NCBI GenBank assembly: GCA_023053685.1
Contig: JALIGW010000028.1
Span: 6,360,501-6,424,500, forward strand
Direction of reading: 5' to 3'
Origin: Diadophis punctatus similis
Lineage: Eukaryota > Chordata > Lepidosauria > Squamata > Dipsadidae
Length of the DNA stretch: 64,000 nt
The notes below the pieces were generated by a model, which made no database searches, had not been told where the DNA came from, and saw only the letters and a program-made list of their open reading frames with translations. This document shows, piece after piece, positions 48,360-61,294 of this stretch (position 1 is the first letter of the stretch; each line of letters opens with the position of its first letter). Made by a program: the position numbers and the translations under genes.

Positions 48360-48770
48360 AAAGCAGTTCTCTATATCATGGTCCTGTAGTGTGAATTCAT
48401 CTTTTATTTATGAACACTAATAAAAAGATATAACCTTTAGACTTTTCCATTTGAACCAATCAGTTGCCAGAATTTCTTCTACTAAGCTGCTGTAGACAAG
48501 ATCTGGATGGTCTCACTACTTCATTTATGTTAGAATGCCTTCATATCCTTGACTGTATTTCATTAACAAGGTGATATGTCACATAGACAATATGACAGAC
48601 AGGGAGATTTAACATGTTGATATTTATTTACTAAGTTTATATCCTGCCTTTCCTCCAGAAGCTAATATTTACTTAGCTCACAGTTGCTAAAACTCAGTCA
48701 GCTGGTAAGAGTTAAATAGTGCTGGCTGTTTTATTATTAGGAATTCAGGATTGTCTTAGTGCAACCCTAG
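48360..48770. other. presumed PAK6 5' intron, nothing recognised
   Basis: No supported features. Confidence 0.4.
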
Positions 48771-48778
48771 GTTGTAAC

Positions 48779-49018
48779 TAGGCGTGGGTTCTGGATTCCT
48801 TTACTGCCAGTTTGCTCAGGGGAGCACCACGCGGGCATGCGCAGTACTTAAAAAAAGCAAAAAAAGGCAAAAAACAAGATGGCATTGCCTATGGCGCCGC
48901 CAAAAGAACCGGCTTGGGGGCGTGGCAGGCCTGGGTCGCTGCCGGTTCCAGCGACCTAGTCTGCCAAGTTACTACCGATTCTATAGAACCGGTCTGAACC
49001 AGGAGGAACCCACCTCTG
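48779..49018. mobile_element. hAT-like MITE, family B
   Basis: 240 bp, ends TAGGCGTGGGTTC and GAACCCACCTCTG, perfect 8-bp duplication GTTGTAAC (48771-48778 and 49019-49026). Interior ACCGGTTCTATAGAACCGG-type symmetry like 25428-25676. Confidence 0.85.
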
Positions 49019-49026
49019 GTTGTAAC

Positions 49027-52000
49027 TCTAGGATATTGGATAGAGTTATGTGATAACAAGATATGCTATTTGAAGAGGAGTATAGCGATTAATGTGCCTT
49101 GGACTTCACTAAAGTAATTTTAATATGATATATAGCTCAGCTTTCTCCAACCTAACACCTTCCAGATATTTTGGATTACAATTCTTAGAAATCTTAGCCG
49201 GCTGAGAATTTTAGTAGCTGTAATCCTGTGCATCTTGTGGATGTTGGATCATGCAAAACAACTACCAAATGAGGTAGTATTATCCAGATGAGCTTGTAGT
49301 TTTGCCAGTCAAATAAGAGCTCACTACTCACAACTGCTTTGTTACTTCAGCAGTTTCCTTTTAAGAATATTGGACAGGATTTGATGGTTCTTTCTGTCAG
49401 GGTTTGCCTTCAATAAACTCTACCATTTGGATATTTCTTTGTCAGATTTCCTCAGGTGTAGGATTTATTTTTAAAAAGGATTATTCTAGTTTACCCTAAA
49501 AAATTAAATTGTGTGTGTTTCTTTAATAGCCTAGTTATTACATTTGAGATCTTTTGTGAACAGGTAATTTACTCAGTTATTTTAGATGTTTCTGGCCTCA
49601 GAAAATAGGGCAGTGTAGAATATTTTACTTGAATGCACTCCTTTTGATTACAATACAGAATGTAGTTCTGTTAGTAAGCATGACACTGAAGTGTGAGAGG
49701 AGATATTGTTAATATTGCTAAAACAAGCCTGTAACTGCTGCAGTACAAATTATTCCTACTAAATTCAGCTATACCTCTGACCCAAATTTAGAGCAAGAAT
49801 ATTTATACTTTAGTAGTGCGCAGGCTCCAGAGAGCTTCTTGTGAAGTTGAAAAGCTGGGCAGGCAGTTAAAATCTGCTAAATGCGGAAAAGCTCTGCAAG
49901 AAGCTGCTGGTTGTTTGGTTAGAGGATAAATCATCAAATGTTTTTATAGCACAATGTTAACCTAAGGCTTTGTTGTATATCAACATCTATACTGAAGCCC
50001 AAATTTAGGCAGCCTTCAAAATTCAGCTCATCTAAATTTTGAAAAGATGTTCTGTGATTAAAAGATGGCTGCCACAGTGAGGTTTACCAAGTTACAAAAT
50101 GGCTGCTGTGGTCAAACTTTGAGCATTTCTTTATCTCCCCAATTTCTCTTTTTCCCAGTACAAGTGAAAAAAGTCCTTTCAAAGTTCAGAGCTGAAGCCT
50201 CTCTTCCTCTTCCTTCTCTTTCTTAATATTATCTTACCATACTTGTAGACTGCCAGAATTGTGAGATACTGGGCAGTGTAGAACAAAGCAGGAATAACAC
50301 AAACACATTAGAACAACGTAAGACATGCATACGAAGGGGGGATGTGCACAGTCAGTCAATTACAGTGAAAGTGCAATGAAATTAAAATGTTATAGCTGTT
50401 TTGTGGAAAGCATTTTCATTTTGTAAGAATCCTGTATGGAGCCCTAGGAAAGCCAAAGGCCTACTTTTATATAGTATTGCTAGAAGGTGGCACTTTGCTT
50501 TTCTACAATCAGCATCACATTTATTAAGTTTATAATTACATTTCAGGTAGGGATGAGACCTATAGGCACCACGCACCTGTTGGCACACTGGTACCATAGG
50601 CACTGTGTCTCTTACTCACGTTCCAACCCAAGTATTATTAACAGAAAATTAGATTTGGGGCCTTTTCAAATAATCAATATATTGGACAGCAATAAATGGA
50701 ATTATTCATCTTGCAATATATCCAAATGCACTGCATTTCTACCAGGGAAATCTCATTCTTTGCTAGATGAGGCAAAGCTCTTAGCATTGTGGTATAGGGA
50801 AAGATACAAGAATATCAGAAAATGCTTCTGGATTATTCAGTTCTGCAACTTACAGCTGTCTTTGAGTAAAAACAAATGGACTGGCTTATTACCTTGAGAG
50901 AGTGGTAGAAGAGGAATTAATATTATAACATGCATAAATAATCATAATGATAATAATAGCAACAATGTAGTAAATATTAACAAGTGAATTTATTCCTCTC
51001 CAGGCCTTTATTCATTCACACTTTCAAAACAAAGGATTTTTTCTCCTAAAAGATGGATGGGGGAAGTTATTTCTTTGATTGGTTATAGAAATAACCAAAA
51101 TCATAGCAGGATAAATTCTTTCTCACTCACATAAACATAGCATCCAATATTTGAAGATTTTGTGGTTTAAAGAAAACACCATGCATTTCTAGATACGCAA
51201 TAAACAGTGCGTATTTAATACTTAAAGGAATATGTAACATATTCAGACAGTCACTTTATTTGCACCCTAATAGCAAAATACAGCATTTACTAATCCATAA
51301 TTTCTTCTAATCTGCAGAAGAAAGCAACCAGAAGACTGTACTGGATGCTGTTTTACAAGATTCATAATCCTGAGTGTGAAAACATAAATATCAGTAACAT
51401 GATTGCTTAGAGTACCTTACTCTTCTGTTTTTCTATACCGGCAGCCATAGTGAGATTATTATTGTGATTCATTGTCTGCAAGGTCAGAAATTTAAGGGAT
51501 CGAAAATCTAATAATAAACATCAGTAGTCCAAATAAGAAAATATTTTATTACATGGACATTTTCTTGAGTCATCTTCATTCTCTGATTCTAGGCCCAAAT
51601 AAGCTTAATAATTATTATGGCTGATGTAGACTTCTTAAACATTGCTTTTTACTTGGTTTTTTTTCCCCCAGAAAAAAAATCAAGGCGCTTTATTTTTCAG
51701 ACTTTTTTATTCTTTTAAGCTATATTTATTCCTCCTACTCTGCAGTTCTTTAAAAGTCCTTCACAGGGCTGGGTTTTCTTGCTTGGGTTTCCAATGGCTT
51801 ACTGTTCCAAGATAGACTGTGGAATGAGGAACAGAGTTCTTTATGCCTGTTATTTTAATTAGAATAAACTTTGCTTAGAAAAAAATTGGTAAAAGGAATC
51901 TAAATTATGTAGAAAGAGAAAGTCATCTTGAAAGCAGTTGTATTAGTCTCAGTTAAATCTTGTGATATTCACAGCCATTAAAACTAAAACTAAATTAAAA

Positions 52001-52207
52001 GCTTTCAGTCTATTTTGGCAAGAAGGAACCATGGATGCAGGGTGGCATCTGTGATGCTGTTTTGCTTTCTGCTGAACTAGACGAACAACTTTTAATGGAT
52101 GTGGTTCTCAGATGGGGTTAGTGAATGCCACATGGTGTAAATTGCTTGCAAGTGATTCTGGGTAAAGTCCGATAAACACTCCAGTGCATTTGTTCTTTCT
52201 CATTCAG
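49027..52207 (+). other. PAK6: presumed PAK6 5' intron ending at the first coding exon
   Basis: About 49138-49250 is an old foldback element (CAGCTTTCTCCAACCTAACAC / decayed complement). The remainder is unique and AT-rich, ending in TTTGTTCTTTCTCATTCAG, a good acceptor at 52206-52207. Confidence 0.5.
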
Positions 52208-52416
52208 GCACAATGTTTCGCAAGAAGAAAAAGAAGCGACCTGAAATCTCTGCTCCTCAGAATTTTGAGCATCGTGTACACACATCATTTGATCCAAAGG
52301 AAGGGAAGTTTATTGGCTTGCCACCTCAATGGCAAAATATTTTGGACACTCTGAAACGTCCCAAACCTGTTGTAGACCCTTCAAGGATTACACGGGTACA
52401 GCTTCAGCCTATGAAG
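52208..52416 (+). CDS. PAK6: PAK6 first coding exon (CRIB and autoinhibitory segment)
   Basis: Group II p21-activated kinase that binds GTP-loaded Cdc42/Rac and, in mammals, androgen receptor and junction proteins. After a CATTCAG acceptor come 5 bases of 5' UTR. ATG at 52213 has A at -3, and 68 codons run to the donor ATGAAG|GTAAGA. Residues 1-10 are basic ([10 protein letters not shown]). Residues 12-40 form the CRIB motif with ISAP, F-x-H-x-x-H and FDP..GKF.GLPPQW. The RPKPVVDP segment just after is the pseudosubstrate-like autoinhibitory stretch of group II PAKs. The match to mammalian PAK6 is closer than to PAK4 or PAK5 ([13 protein letters not shown] start). The exon ends in phase 0. 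BUB1B lies upstream as in human. Confidence 0.96.
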
Positions 52417-53079
52417 GTAAGAAGAAAATATTAGCACTCCCCAGAACACTTTCTAATCATCTAGTTCACGTATGTATCTTTCCTTGCCTCCAATCGAGGT
52501 ATTCCATGGAGCTTAATATGTTAGTATCCATGATAAAAAAGTACAGACATGAATAAGAGTTGAAGAGTTGGAAAAAAATTGCTAAAGAGGCAAATCAGAA
52601 CTTCATCAATCTTCAATATGATTCATTAAGTATATTGTTTGGGAAGGTTTTTGGCAAATATTTTCCAGTGGTAGATCTCTGCATTAGTCTGTTACAGCAA
52701 ACCTGGAAAACCTGTGTATTGCCTGCAAGCTAACATATTGATTTTATTAGTTTTTCCCAAGTGGCATCTTTTGCGTATGTTGGGGCTGCAGGTCCCCAGA
52801 ATTGGTACTCTTGGCCAAATAGTGGGAATCTTGAGAGCTGTAGTTTCAGTACATCGGCAGGTTGAATTATGGCATTGACTAGAATTCACTTCATCTCATG
52901 TCAAGTGGGGCAGTGTAGTTGTAGTGTGGATTTATCCACATAATATATTATGCTTTTATTAGACATATTTAAAAAGGCTCAACTCATTTTCTTTTGCTGT
53001 GTAGAAAGAACAGTGGAATCTACGCATTCTGTGCATTCAGTATGGGTGGATATGCTTCTTCTAATTTCCTCTTCTCAGG

Positions 53080-55520
53080 ATATTGGGAAAGGGGTGTATT
53101 CCACAGGTCACCCAACCAGGCAGAGGAAAAGGATAAACATTTTGGTATTTAGTAAAATAAGATGTGCAGGAAGCACACCACTGTAATAATAGGGTACCTT
53201 AACGACCCTGACATAAACTGGGAGACAAACTCTGAAGCAATTGGGAGATCAAACAGGTTCCAGGGTCAGCTACACTGGACTTAATCCTTAGTAACAGGGT
53301 TGAAATGATAGAAGGGTTGGAAGTCGTAGAAACTTTCAGGGAGAGTGACCATATCATACTAGAATTCATCATAATGCAAGCACAGATAATGGAACAAATT
53401 CAGACTAGTGTTTTAGATTTTAAGAGAGCTGATTTCAACAAAGTAAGAAACAGAAAGTATTCCATGGACAGAAAACCTAAAGGGAAAAACAACCCAAGAT
53501 ACTTCAGAAACTGAAAAATCAGATTTTAAAGCCTAATCAAACACAATACCACAGAAAAAGGGAAAAAGGAATCCCAGCATGGTTGAATAAAGAGGTCTCT
53601 GACAAACTGAGGGTCAAAAATGATAAGCGTAAAAAAAATGGAAAGAAGGGTTCATAACTAGAGCACAATATCAGAAAATAGCCCAAATCTGCAAGGATTT
53701 AAGGAAAGCTAAGGCTCAGAATGAGGTAAGACTTGCAACAAATGCAAAAATAACAAAAAAAGTTTCTTTTGATATGTAAGGAATAAGAAGAAAGTCAAGG
53801 AAATGATAAGCCCACGGAGAGGAGAAGATGGCAAAACTGTGACAGACAACAGGGAAAAAGCAGAACTGCTTAATTTCTTCTTTGCATCTGTCTTCATACA
53901 AAAGGAAAAAAATGTCCAACCTATCAAAAATACTACCATGGCAGTCAGATTAGGAAAACAGGTCAAAAAAGCAAAAACTTAGTAAGAAAAAACCTTTTCA
54001 CTTGAGTTCAAATTGCCAGGACCAGATGATTTACTTCCCAGGATTCTGAAGGAGCTGGTAGATGTGATCTTGGAACCATTGAACAAAATCTTTCAGAACA
54101 CCTAGAGGGTGGGGGAAGTGCCAGAAGACTGGAAAAGAGCTGATGTGATTCCAAATAAAAAAAGGAATAAAATGGGACCAGGAAACTACAGAACAATCAG
54201 TTTGCCATCAATACCTGGGAAAATCCTAGAAAAGATAAGAAAGCAACGGATTTGTAAGAACCTAGAAACAAACAAGGCAATTAATAGAAGCCAGTATGGG
54301 TTTGTTAAAAACAAATTGTGCTAAATAAACCTTATTGCCTTCTTTGATAAGGTGATTAACTTCGTGGATCAAGGATATGGTAGTGGATAGTAGATCAAGC
54401 ATCCAATGTTATGGATATAGTATATGTGGACTTCAATAATGCATTTGACACAGTAGACTACAGCCTACTTCTTGGCAGAATAGAACAATGTGGTATAAAC
54501 AGTACAACCACCAGATGAATTCACAATTGGCTGACCAATTGCACTCGGCATGTATCCTTCAACAAAACTACATCTACATTGAGAGAAACATGCAGTGTGG
54601 TTCTTCAAGTTTCTGTTTCGGTGTTCTTCAACTTTTTCATATATGCTCTAGGTGAGGGGATAGGAGAGCTCATCAAATTTGCAGATGACACCACTTGCTA
54701 ATATTTTGAAAGGCAGACTCAAGATTCAGAAGAATCTTGACAGATTAGAGAAATGGCCCTATCCTATAAAATGCAGTTCAGTGCTGCAAAATGTAAGGTA
54801 TTTACATTACACTTAGGCAGGAAAAACCTAATACATAGGTATAGAATAGGCAGTACCTGGTTCAACAATAGTAAGTGTGAGAGGGATCTAGCTATCCTAC
54901 TCCACTATTACTTAAGTATGAAACAGCAATGTCCTGCAAAAAAAAGTCAGTACAGTCCTAAACTGCATCAATAGAGGTATAGCATTAAGATCAAGAAAAG
55001 TGGTAGTATCACTCTATACTGCACATGTTGAGGCCACACTTGGAATATCACAGTTCTGGTCTCCACTAAAAAGGATGCTAAAAAGGATCCTACCTAGAAA
55101 GAGTACAGTGAAGAACAAAAATGATGATAAGAGGTCTGGAGACTAAACCATACAATGAATGATTAAGGGAACTAGGTACATCTAGCCTAATGAAGAGAAG
55201 GATTAGGAGTGACATAATACTGTCTTCCAGTATTGAGGGCAACCACAGAGATGAGGGAGTTGACTTATTCTCCAAAGCAACTGAGTTCAGAACAAGAAGC
55301 AATGGGCGGAAGCTCGTTAAAGAGCAATCCTACCTGGAACTAAAGAGAAATTTCATGACAGTGAGAATGATTAATGAATGAAGCAGCCTGCCTTTGTTGC
55401 TGGAGGTTTTCAAGAAAAGATTGGACATTCATTTGTCTGGAAAGTTGTAAGGATTTCTGTCTTGGGCAGGAGATTGGGCTAGAAGACCTCCAAGGTACCT
55501 TCCGGCACTATGATTCTATG
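53080..55520 (+). mobile_element. decayed CR1 LINE, endonuclease to 3' end
   Basis: Forward CR1 with frames broken by stops and indels. Near 53090 comes an RSPNQAEEKD-type endonuclease stretch, near 53300 EGLEVVETFRESDHIILEF, and near 54109 the reverse-transcriptase motif VPEDWKRADVIP and GNYRTISL. Near 54660 an FADDT motif (TTTGCAGATGACACC) marks the catalytic core. The 3' end reads GACCTCCAAGGTACCTTCCG ... TGATTCTATG, the CR1-type terminal octamer. About 2.4 kb, non-functional. Confidence 0.9.
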
Positions 55521-55595
55521 TGTGTGTGGGATAAATATTGATGGCTGTCCTGGCCTTCGCTCTATTTTTTTGCTGAGATTACCCTTTCCATTGTA

Positions 55596-55970
55596 CAGGT
55601 AGTCCTCCACTTACAACCATAACTGAGCCCAAAATTTATGTTGCTAAGTAAGAAATTTGTTAACTGAGTTTTGTCCCATTTCACAACTTTTCTTGCCTTA
55701 TTTGTTAAGCGAATCATTGCAGTTGATTCACGGTTGTTACGTGAATCTGGTTTCCTCATTGACTTTGCTTGTCAGAAGGTGATCACATGACCCTGGGACA
55801 TTACAACCATCATAAATGTGAGTCAATTATCAAGCATCCCAATGTAAATCACATGACCATTGGGATGCTGCAGTGGTTATAAGTGTGAAAAATGGTCATG
55901 TCACTTTTTTCAGTGCCATTGTAACTTCGAAAGGTCACTAAGTGAACTGTTGTAAGCCAAGGACTACCTG
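55596..55970. mobile_element. CAGGTAGTCCT-family MITE, near-complete
   Basis: 375 bp, ends CAGGTAGTCCTCCACTTAC and GTAAGCCAAGGACTACCTG, flanked by TA (55594-55595 and 55971-55972). One of the best-preserved copies here, in opposite orientation to 23666-24054. Confidence 0.85.
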
Positions 55971-56985
55971 TATATTGCTTGGTTGCTATATTTTATCCAG
56001 CATGTGTAATTTTGTATTATATTGTACTTTTAGACTGATTGTATATGTTTCTATGATTTTATGGTTTTTTTCCCCATGATTGCAAACCATTTAGAGTCTA
56101 TGGGACAGCAACATATATTTGAGAAGGAAACTAAACGTGCAGGCAGGCTATATATGATGATTGTATCCATTGAATATGTAATAACTATCAGGAATAGGGC
56201 TACTCTTCCCTTCTTTTGAAAGGGATTTCATGATCAGGATGTTGACATTGGAAAGTCCCTGCCATCTTAAGCTTAAGCCATCTAAAAATGCCATTTAGTT
56301 GCATTCCCAAAAGTTTTGGAGAAGTTTATTTTCTAAATTCGTAAGATTTTTTCAGAATGATTTCCATTCTAATGCAGTCGGTTACATCTCAACTATTTAG
56401 ATATTGATCTGGTTTATACATTGCTTTTAATCATATTTCATTGACTAAGTCACAGTTAATCAGATTCAAGCCATAAGCCATGAGTTTACAAATCAGTACA
56501 GTGAGTTTTACACAAATCCTAAGTTGTTATGCAGTTTGCTTGGTCATAACTTACCTCAGGATATGGATAGTAAACCTATCCATTTTCTCAGTCCATGGAG
56601 GAAAAAAATGTATAAAGCAATCTAAGATGTGTATTCAGATTTGTTCTTCTTTGTTAATGTAAACATTGTCACTAGGAAAGATTATGGCTTTGAATAAAAC
56701 GGAAGTTATAAAGTAATCCCTGAAAAAGGGACTCCTTTCTTCTTTTCACAGTGAGAAGCCTAATCCTTTTGCTTGTAGCAGTCTTGTAAAGCATAAAGTA
56801 GTTGACACACCAAATCACACTGTTGCCAATAAGAAAATAGCCAAACATAGATGCATGTTTACACGCAGACTGTGATGATGCTATCACCATCAGACCGAAG
56901 AGAGAAGACCTAATATTTTGTTACTAAGACTTGCTTGTAGTTATTTGCTGCCTGTTTTCCAGTTATCCAGAAGATGTGCAACATG

Positions 56986-56988
56986 TAT

Positions 56989-57083
<95 letters not shown>

Positions 57084-58050
57084 TTTTGTTATTCTTATAT
57101 GCCGCCCAACTCCCGAGGGACGCAGGGCGGCTTACAGCAAGGAGAAATACAAGAATAAACAAAAAATTACATAAAATTTAAAAACAAGTACAAAAATTTA
57201 AAACAGTTTATTTAAAACAACAACATCCATTCGACACATACCTACTTGGGGGGTAGGCTCAGGTGGAATTAAGCTATCCCCCCCACCTGCAGGAAAAGCC
57301 ATGTCTTAATGGCTTTTCGGAAGGCCAGCAGAGTGGGAATAGTCTGGGTCTCTGGGGGTAGTTGGTTCCAGAGCACGGGGCCGGCCACAGAGAAGGCTCT
57401 CCCCCTAGGGCCCGCCAGCCGACATTGCTTGGCCGACGGGACCTGGAGGAGGCCAACTCTGTGGGCCCTAACCGGTCGGAGGGAAGTATGAGGCAGAATG
57501 CGGTCCCGAAGATATCCTGGTCCTAAGCCATGAAGGGCTTTAAAGATGGTGATCAACACCTTGAATTGGACCCGGAGACCGATGGGCAGCCAATGCAGCT
57601 GGCGGAGTATCGGTGTCACGTGGGTGTACCTTGGCACACCCACCACAGCACGCGCAGCCGCATTTTGCACCAGCTGAAGTCTCCGGATACTCTTCAAGGG
57701 TAGCCCCATGTAGAGCGCATTGCAGTAGTCCAAACGCGAGGTGACAAGGGCATGAGTGACCGTGAGTAGAGCCTCCTTCTCCAAATATGGCCGCAACTGG
57801 TGCACCAGGCGAACCTGTGCAAAGGCCCCCCTAGCCACAGCAGAAAGATGGTGGTCCAATTTTAGCTGTGGATCTAGGAGGACCCCCAAGTTGCGGACCT
57901 GGCCTGAGGGGGTCAGTTTCGCACCCTCAAAGACCAAGGAGGGGTAGTTGTCATGAACCTTAGGAGGCAATATCCACAGCCACTCAGTCTTATCGGGATT
58001 TAGTCTGAGCCTGTTCCTCCCCATCCAGATCTTAACGTCGTCCATGTAAA
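56986..58050 (-). mobile_element. 5'-truncated CR1 LINE with open RT C-terminus
   Basis: An (ATTT)n array of ~25 units (56986-57087) is the tail of a minus-strand CR1. The 3' UTR (CGCCCAACTCCCGAGGGACG) follows, then an uninterrupted ~260-codon frame. It reads MGRNRLRLNPDKTE, LGVLLDPQLKLDHHL, RLDYCNALYMGLP, LHWLPIGLRVQFKVL and ends LAFRKAIKTWLF. These are the post-YADD thumb and C-terminal part of CR1 ORF2. The element is cut near 58050 and cannot move, but lack of stops implies fairly recent insertion. Confidence 0.9.
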
Positions 58051-58082
58051 TATCATATATATATAAATAATAAATAGATTTT

Positions 58083-58202
58083 AGGTTTGGACTTGTTTCA
58101 GAAATGTCATATATAACAGAACAGGACATCTTTGAAGCAGCAAGGTTTGGACTTGTTTCAGAAATGTCATATATAACAGAACAGGACATCTTTGATGCAG
58201 CA
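58083..58202. repeat. 60-bp tandem duplication
   Basis: Two adjacent 60-bp copies (58083-58142 and 58143-58202), nearly identical: AGGTTTGGACTTGTTTCAGA ... AACAGAACAGGACATCTTTG. The clearest difference is GAAGCAG versus GATGCAG near the ends. The period is a multiple of 3, so both strands stay open across it. It begins about 30 bp beyond the truncated end of the CR1 element. Confidence 0.95.
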
Positions 58203-58848
58203 ATATCTCCAAATTATTTCTGGATACCTGGATGCTGGTATTTAGAAGATTGTTTAATGAGTGACAGTTCCTTCTCTCTGGCATTTTGGAAAAGACTGTC
58301 ATAAACTAATCTGTGGGAGTAAATGTCCTCCATTATGGATATTAATAATCACAGATTGCCAGAGAACCCTCTCTATGGAGAATGCATGAATCACTTTTTA
58401 TATATACAAAAGTGAATTTGACAATAGTTAGATTTCCATTTTCTAATATTTCTGTAAATTGAGCATGGAGAGCTGGTAATTTTCCATGACAACGCCTAGT
58501 TGAAAGATTTCTTAAGTTGAATTTAGACCACCATTTCTACCATTCTTGAAAATTGGGTGGTGGTGTTTTTGTTTGTTTTTAACCCAGGCTAGCAATATAG
58601 ATCAGGGTATTTAGTTTTTTTTTTCCTAGGATGCCGTAATTTACTGTTGGATTGTGAAAACATAGATGAGTTATACATGACACAGTTCTGATATTGGATT
58701 AGTTAACTGTAGCATTAAGAGAATGTGTGAATGTGCTATCACATATCAGACATTGTGTTAAGAAGTTTCCAATCAGGAAACCAACCAGGCCATCTTTCTA
58801 TGGTTCCTGATCAAGGCATTTCATATGTTTAAATGAGCATTATTAAGT

Positions 58849-59090
58849 AATAGCACTAGCACTTCGACTTATATTCCGTTTCACAGTGCTTTATAGCCCT
58901 CTCTAAGCTGTTTACAGAGTCAGCATATTGCCCCCAACAATCTGGGTCCTCATTTTACTCACTTTGGAAGGATGGAAGGCTGAGTCAAACTTGAGTCTGG
59001 TGAGATTCGAACTGCCAAATTGCAGATAGCTGGCAGTCAGCAGAAGTAGCCTGAAGTACTGCATTCTAACCACTGCTCCACCAAGGCTCT
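58849..59090 (-). mobile_element. tRNA-derived SINE, type 1, reverse
   Basis: AATAGCACTAGCACTTCGACT tail, CAATCTGGGTCCTCATTTTAC, TGGTGAGATTCGAACTGCC and head ending CCACCAAGGCTC. Somewhat diverged. Confidence 0.8.
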
Positions 59091-59712
59091 TAAGAAACTG
59101 GTTGGATTCAAATACTGTGTTAAATCATAATGTGGTTTGTTTTGTTTGTTTTAGTGTAATATGTGACTTCAGCTATTTTGATTTTGATTAATTTTATGCT
59201 GAACAAAGTTACTATTGTGTGTTCAAATTAGCATGATATGTAAATCCAGGCATTGAGAGCTTTGTTGAAAGACCTTATTTATTAATTTGATTTATATCCC
59301 ATTTTTACATATAATTATAAATCATAGTATAAATATTTTTGTATAACTCCAGGTGGTATACATAATGCTCACATTTCCTGTTTTTCCCACAATTATGGTG
59401 AGGTCAGTAGGGCTGAGAAGGAATGACTTTCACCCAGTCATTCATTTCACAGAAATACTAGAGCCCATGTCTCTATATTTCTTGTGAGAGAATAAACTGG
59501 AAGACATTAATCTAAAGTAACTAATGAAGTCTAGTGTGTACAGAAAAAATACTAAACTATGTAATTAAGCATTAGCAAGCAACACAGATGAGATAGATCT
59601 GAGTAAACAAAAGTCTATGTAGTCACCTTCAAAGTTCTAATCAAAGTTACATTGATTTTGGGGAAATAAATTAGCAAAACCATTTTAAAAATTAAGTGAA
59701 AATTATCCCTTA

Positions 59713-59920
59713 CAGGTAGTCCTCATTTAGCAACCTTTTATCATTATGACCGTGATGAAAAGTAACTTTACATCAATCCTCACATTTTCTTCTTTCACAG
59801 TTCTGTAAAGTAAAGGAAAGCTGCAGTAAGATTATAAGCACAGTCACAGTTTTACTTAGTGACTGCTTTGCTTAATGACTGAGTTGCTGGTTCCAATTGT
59901 CGCTAAATGATTATTTGCAT
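59713..59920. mobile_element. CAGGTAGTCCT-type MITE relative
   Basis: Left end CAGGTAGTCCTCATTTAGC after TA (59711-59712). The body has AGTGACTGCTTTGCTTAATG, a CTTAGTGACTG motif of a related subfamily. Right end decayed near GTCGCTAAATGA. Confidence 0.55.
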
Positions 59921-60200
59921 TTCGAATTATCCGTATACAGATACAGTTCCTAAATGAATCCAAAACCAAAAATGCAACATATTCATACATTCAATAATGC
60001 ATGGTGAATGTTCTGGAGATGAAAATAAGAACAGAACACTTTTTAGAAGATGCAAGTATTTGCTCTATTTAAGCCATGACAGATACTATCTTCTAAAATG
60101 GACCGTGATTTACAGCAGCTTTTCAGACTCCTTGCAACGGTTGGTATACCACTATCACAAGGTTCTAGTATATATGGCTACCAGTGTACAATAAAAGCAT

Positions 60201-60435
60201 ACAGATAGTCCTCGCTTAACAAGCGTTCAAGGTTACAACAGCCTTGGAGAGGTTATTTTATGGCCTGTAAAGCACTTCCAGCTGTTGTAAAATGATGTGC
60301 TGTGCTACTCCCCAACCCCAAAGACATGACTGCATTTCAGGCACGTGGCAACTAGCTCGCATTTACAACTGTTGCAGTATCTCACAATCATTTGACTGCA
60401 GTTTGTCACTTTTTTTGCTGTTTTGAAGTGATGTA
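60201..60435. mobile_element. MITE relative, diverged
   Basis: Left end ACAGATAGTCCTCGCTTAAC, then GGTTACAACAGCCTTGG and CTGCATTTCAGGCACGTGG. The right boundary is unclear. Confidence 0.45.
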
Positions 60436-61294
60436 GTGGACGGCATTGTTATACTGAGCCTCCCTTTGGAAAAATAATATTAATAGATTCTAAAAGCTTC
60501 TGATTTCCTACGTAAATGAGTTGGCTGAGTTGTAAGACAGGTAATGTATAGTACAGGTAGGTGTCTGGGCAGGAAAATGGAGCTATTGTGTTCAAAGTCA
60601 ATATCTTTGCATAGTTAAAATAATTTTATAAGCTTATAACTAGTTTCCTGTGAAAATTAATTCCTTTCATTTTTATTTATTATTGAATGTGTATATCTTT
60701 GTGTTTATTCACACTAATAAGTCTGATGGATTGTGACTTTAGAATTTGAGTTATTGTTATAATAGATGTAAAAAAAAGAACATTTGTTTGCCTTTACCTT
60801 TCAACATATTATCCAGTAAAACAGCAGTAGGCAGTAAAAAATAGATTGTGTATCAAATCATATAATTGGTTCATAGTGTGCATGTTTGCTATTGACTAAA
60901 CTACATATTTTTCTTTTCTTGCATGTGGTTGTGTGAACTGGACCTTAGTAATTGCTTCAAACTAGAAATTAAAAACAATGGCAGGCAACGCAAATGTGTT
61001 CAAGATTTGCTCTAGTTGGAGGTTTAGCCTCACTTTTGGATAGACACTGTAACACCTGATTTGTTAGTAGCACCAAACCATTTTTAAGTTGTTGAGCACT
61101 GTGCGGTAAATAGAAGTGTGATTCTCTCCTTGGATCTGCATTTTCAGAGTGAACTAGGGATAGTTCACTAATTACGTACAGTATGTAGAAATATATGTAA
61201 ATTTGTCCCAGATTTAGATATTCCCTTTCTTAATGAATGAGCAGATGACATTAACTTTCCTCAATTAATCAATTAATTAATTGTTTTGTGGTAG

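Larger units (their letters stand above)
52417..61294 (+). other. PAK6: PAK6 intron between first two coding exons
   Basis: 8.9-kb intron, GTAAGA donor and GTGGTAG acceptor. It contains a 2.4-kb CR1, a MITE, a younger reverse CR1, a 60-bp tandem duplication, a SINE and two diverged MITEs. Stretches 55973-56985, 58203-58848, 59091-59710 and 60436-61294 hold nothing I recognise. Confidence 0.9.

Noticed and set aside
56918..57181. Frames of repeated Phe-Ile-Tyr-Leu residues
   Set aside because: Translation of the (ATTT)n LINE tail, not a membrane protein.
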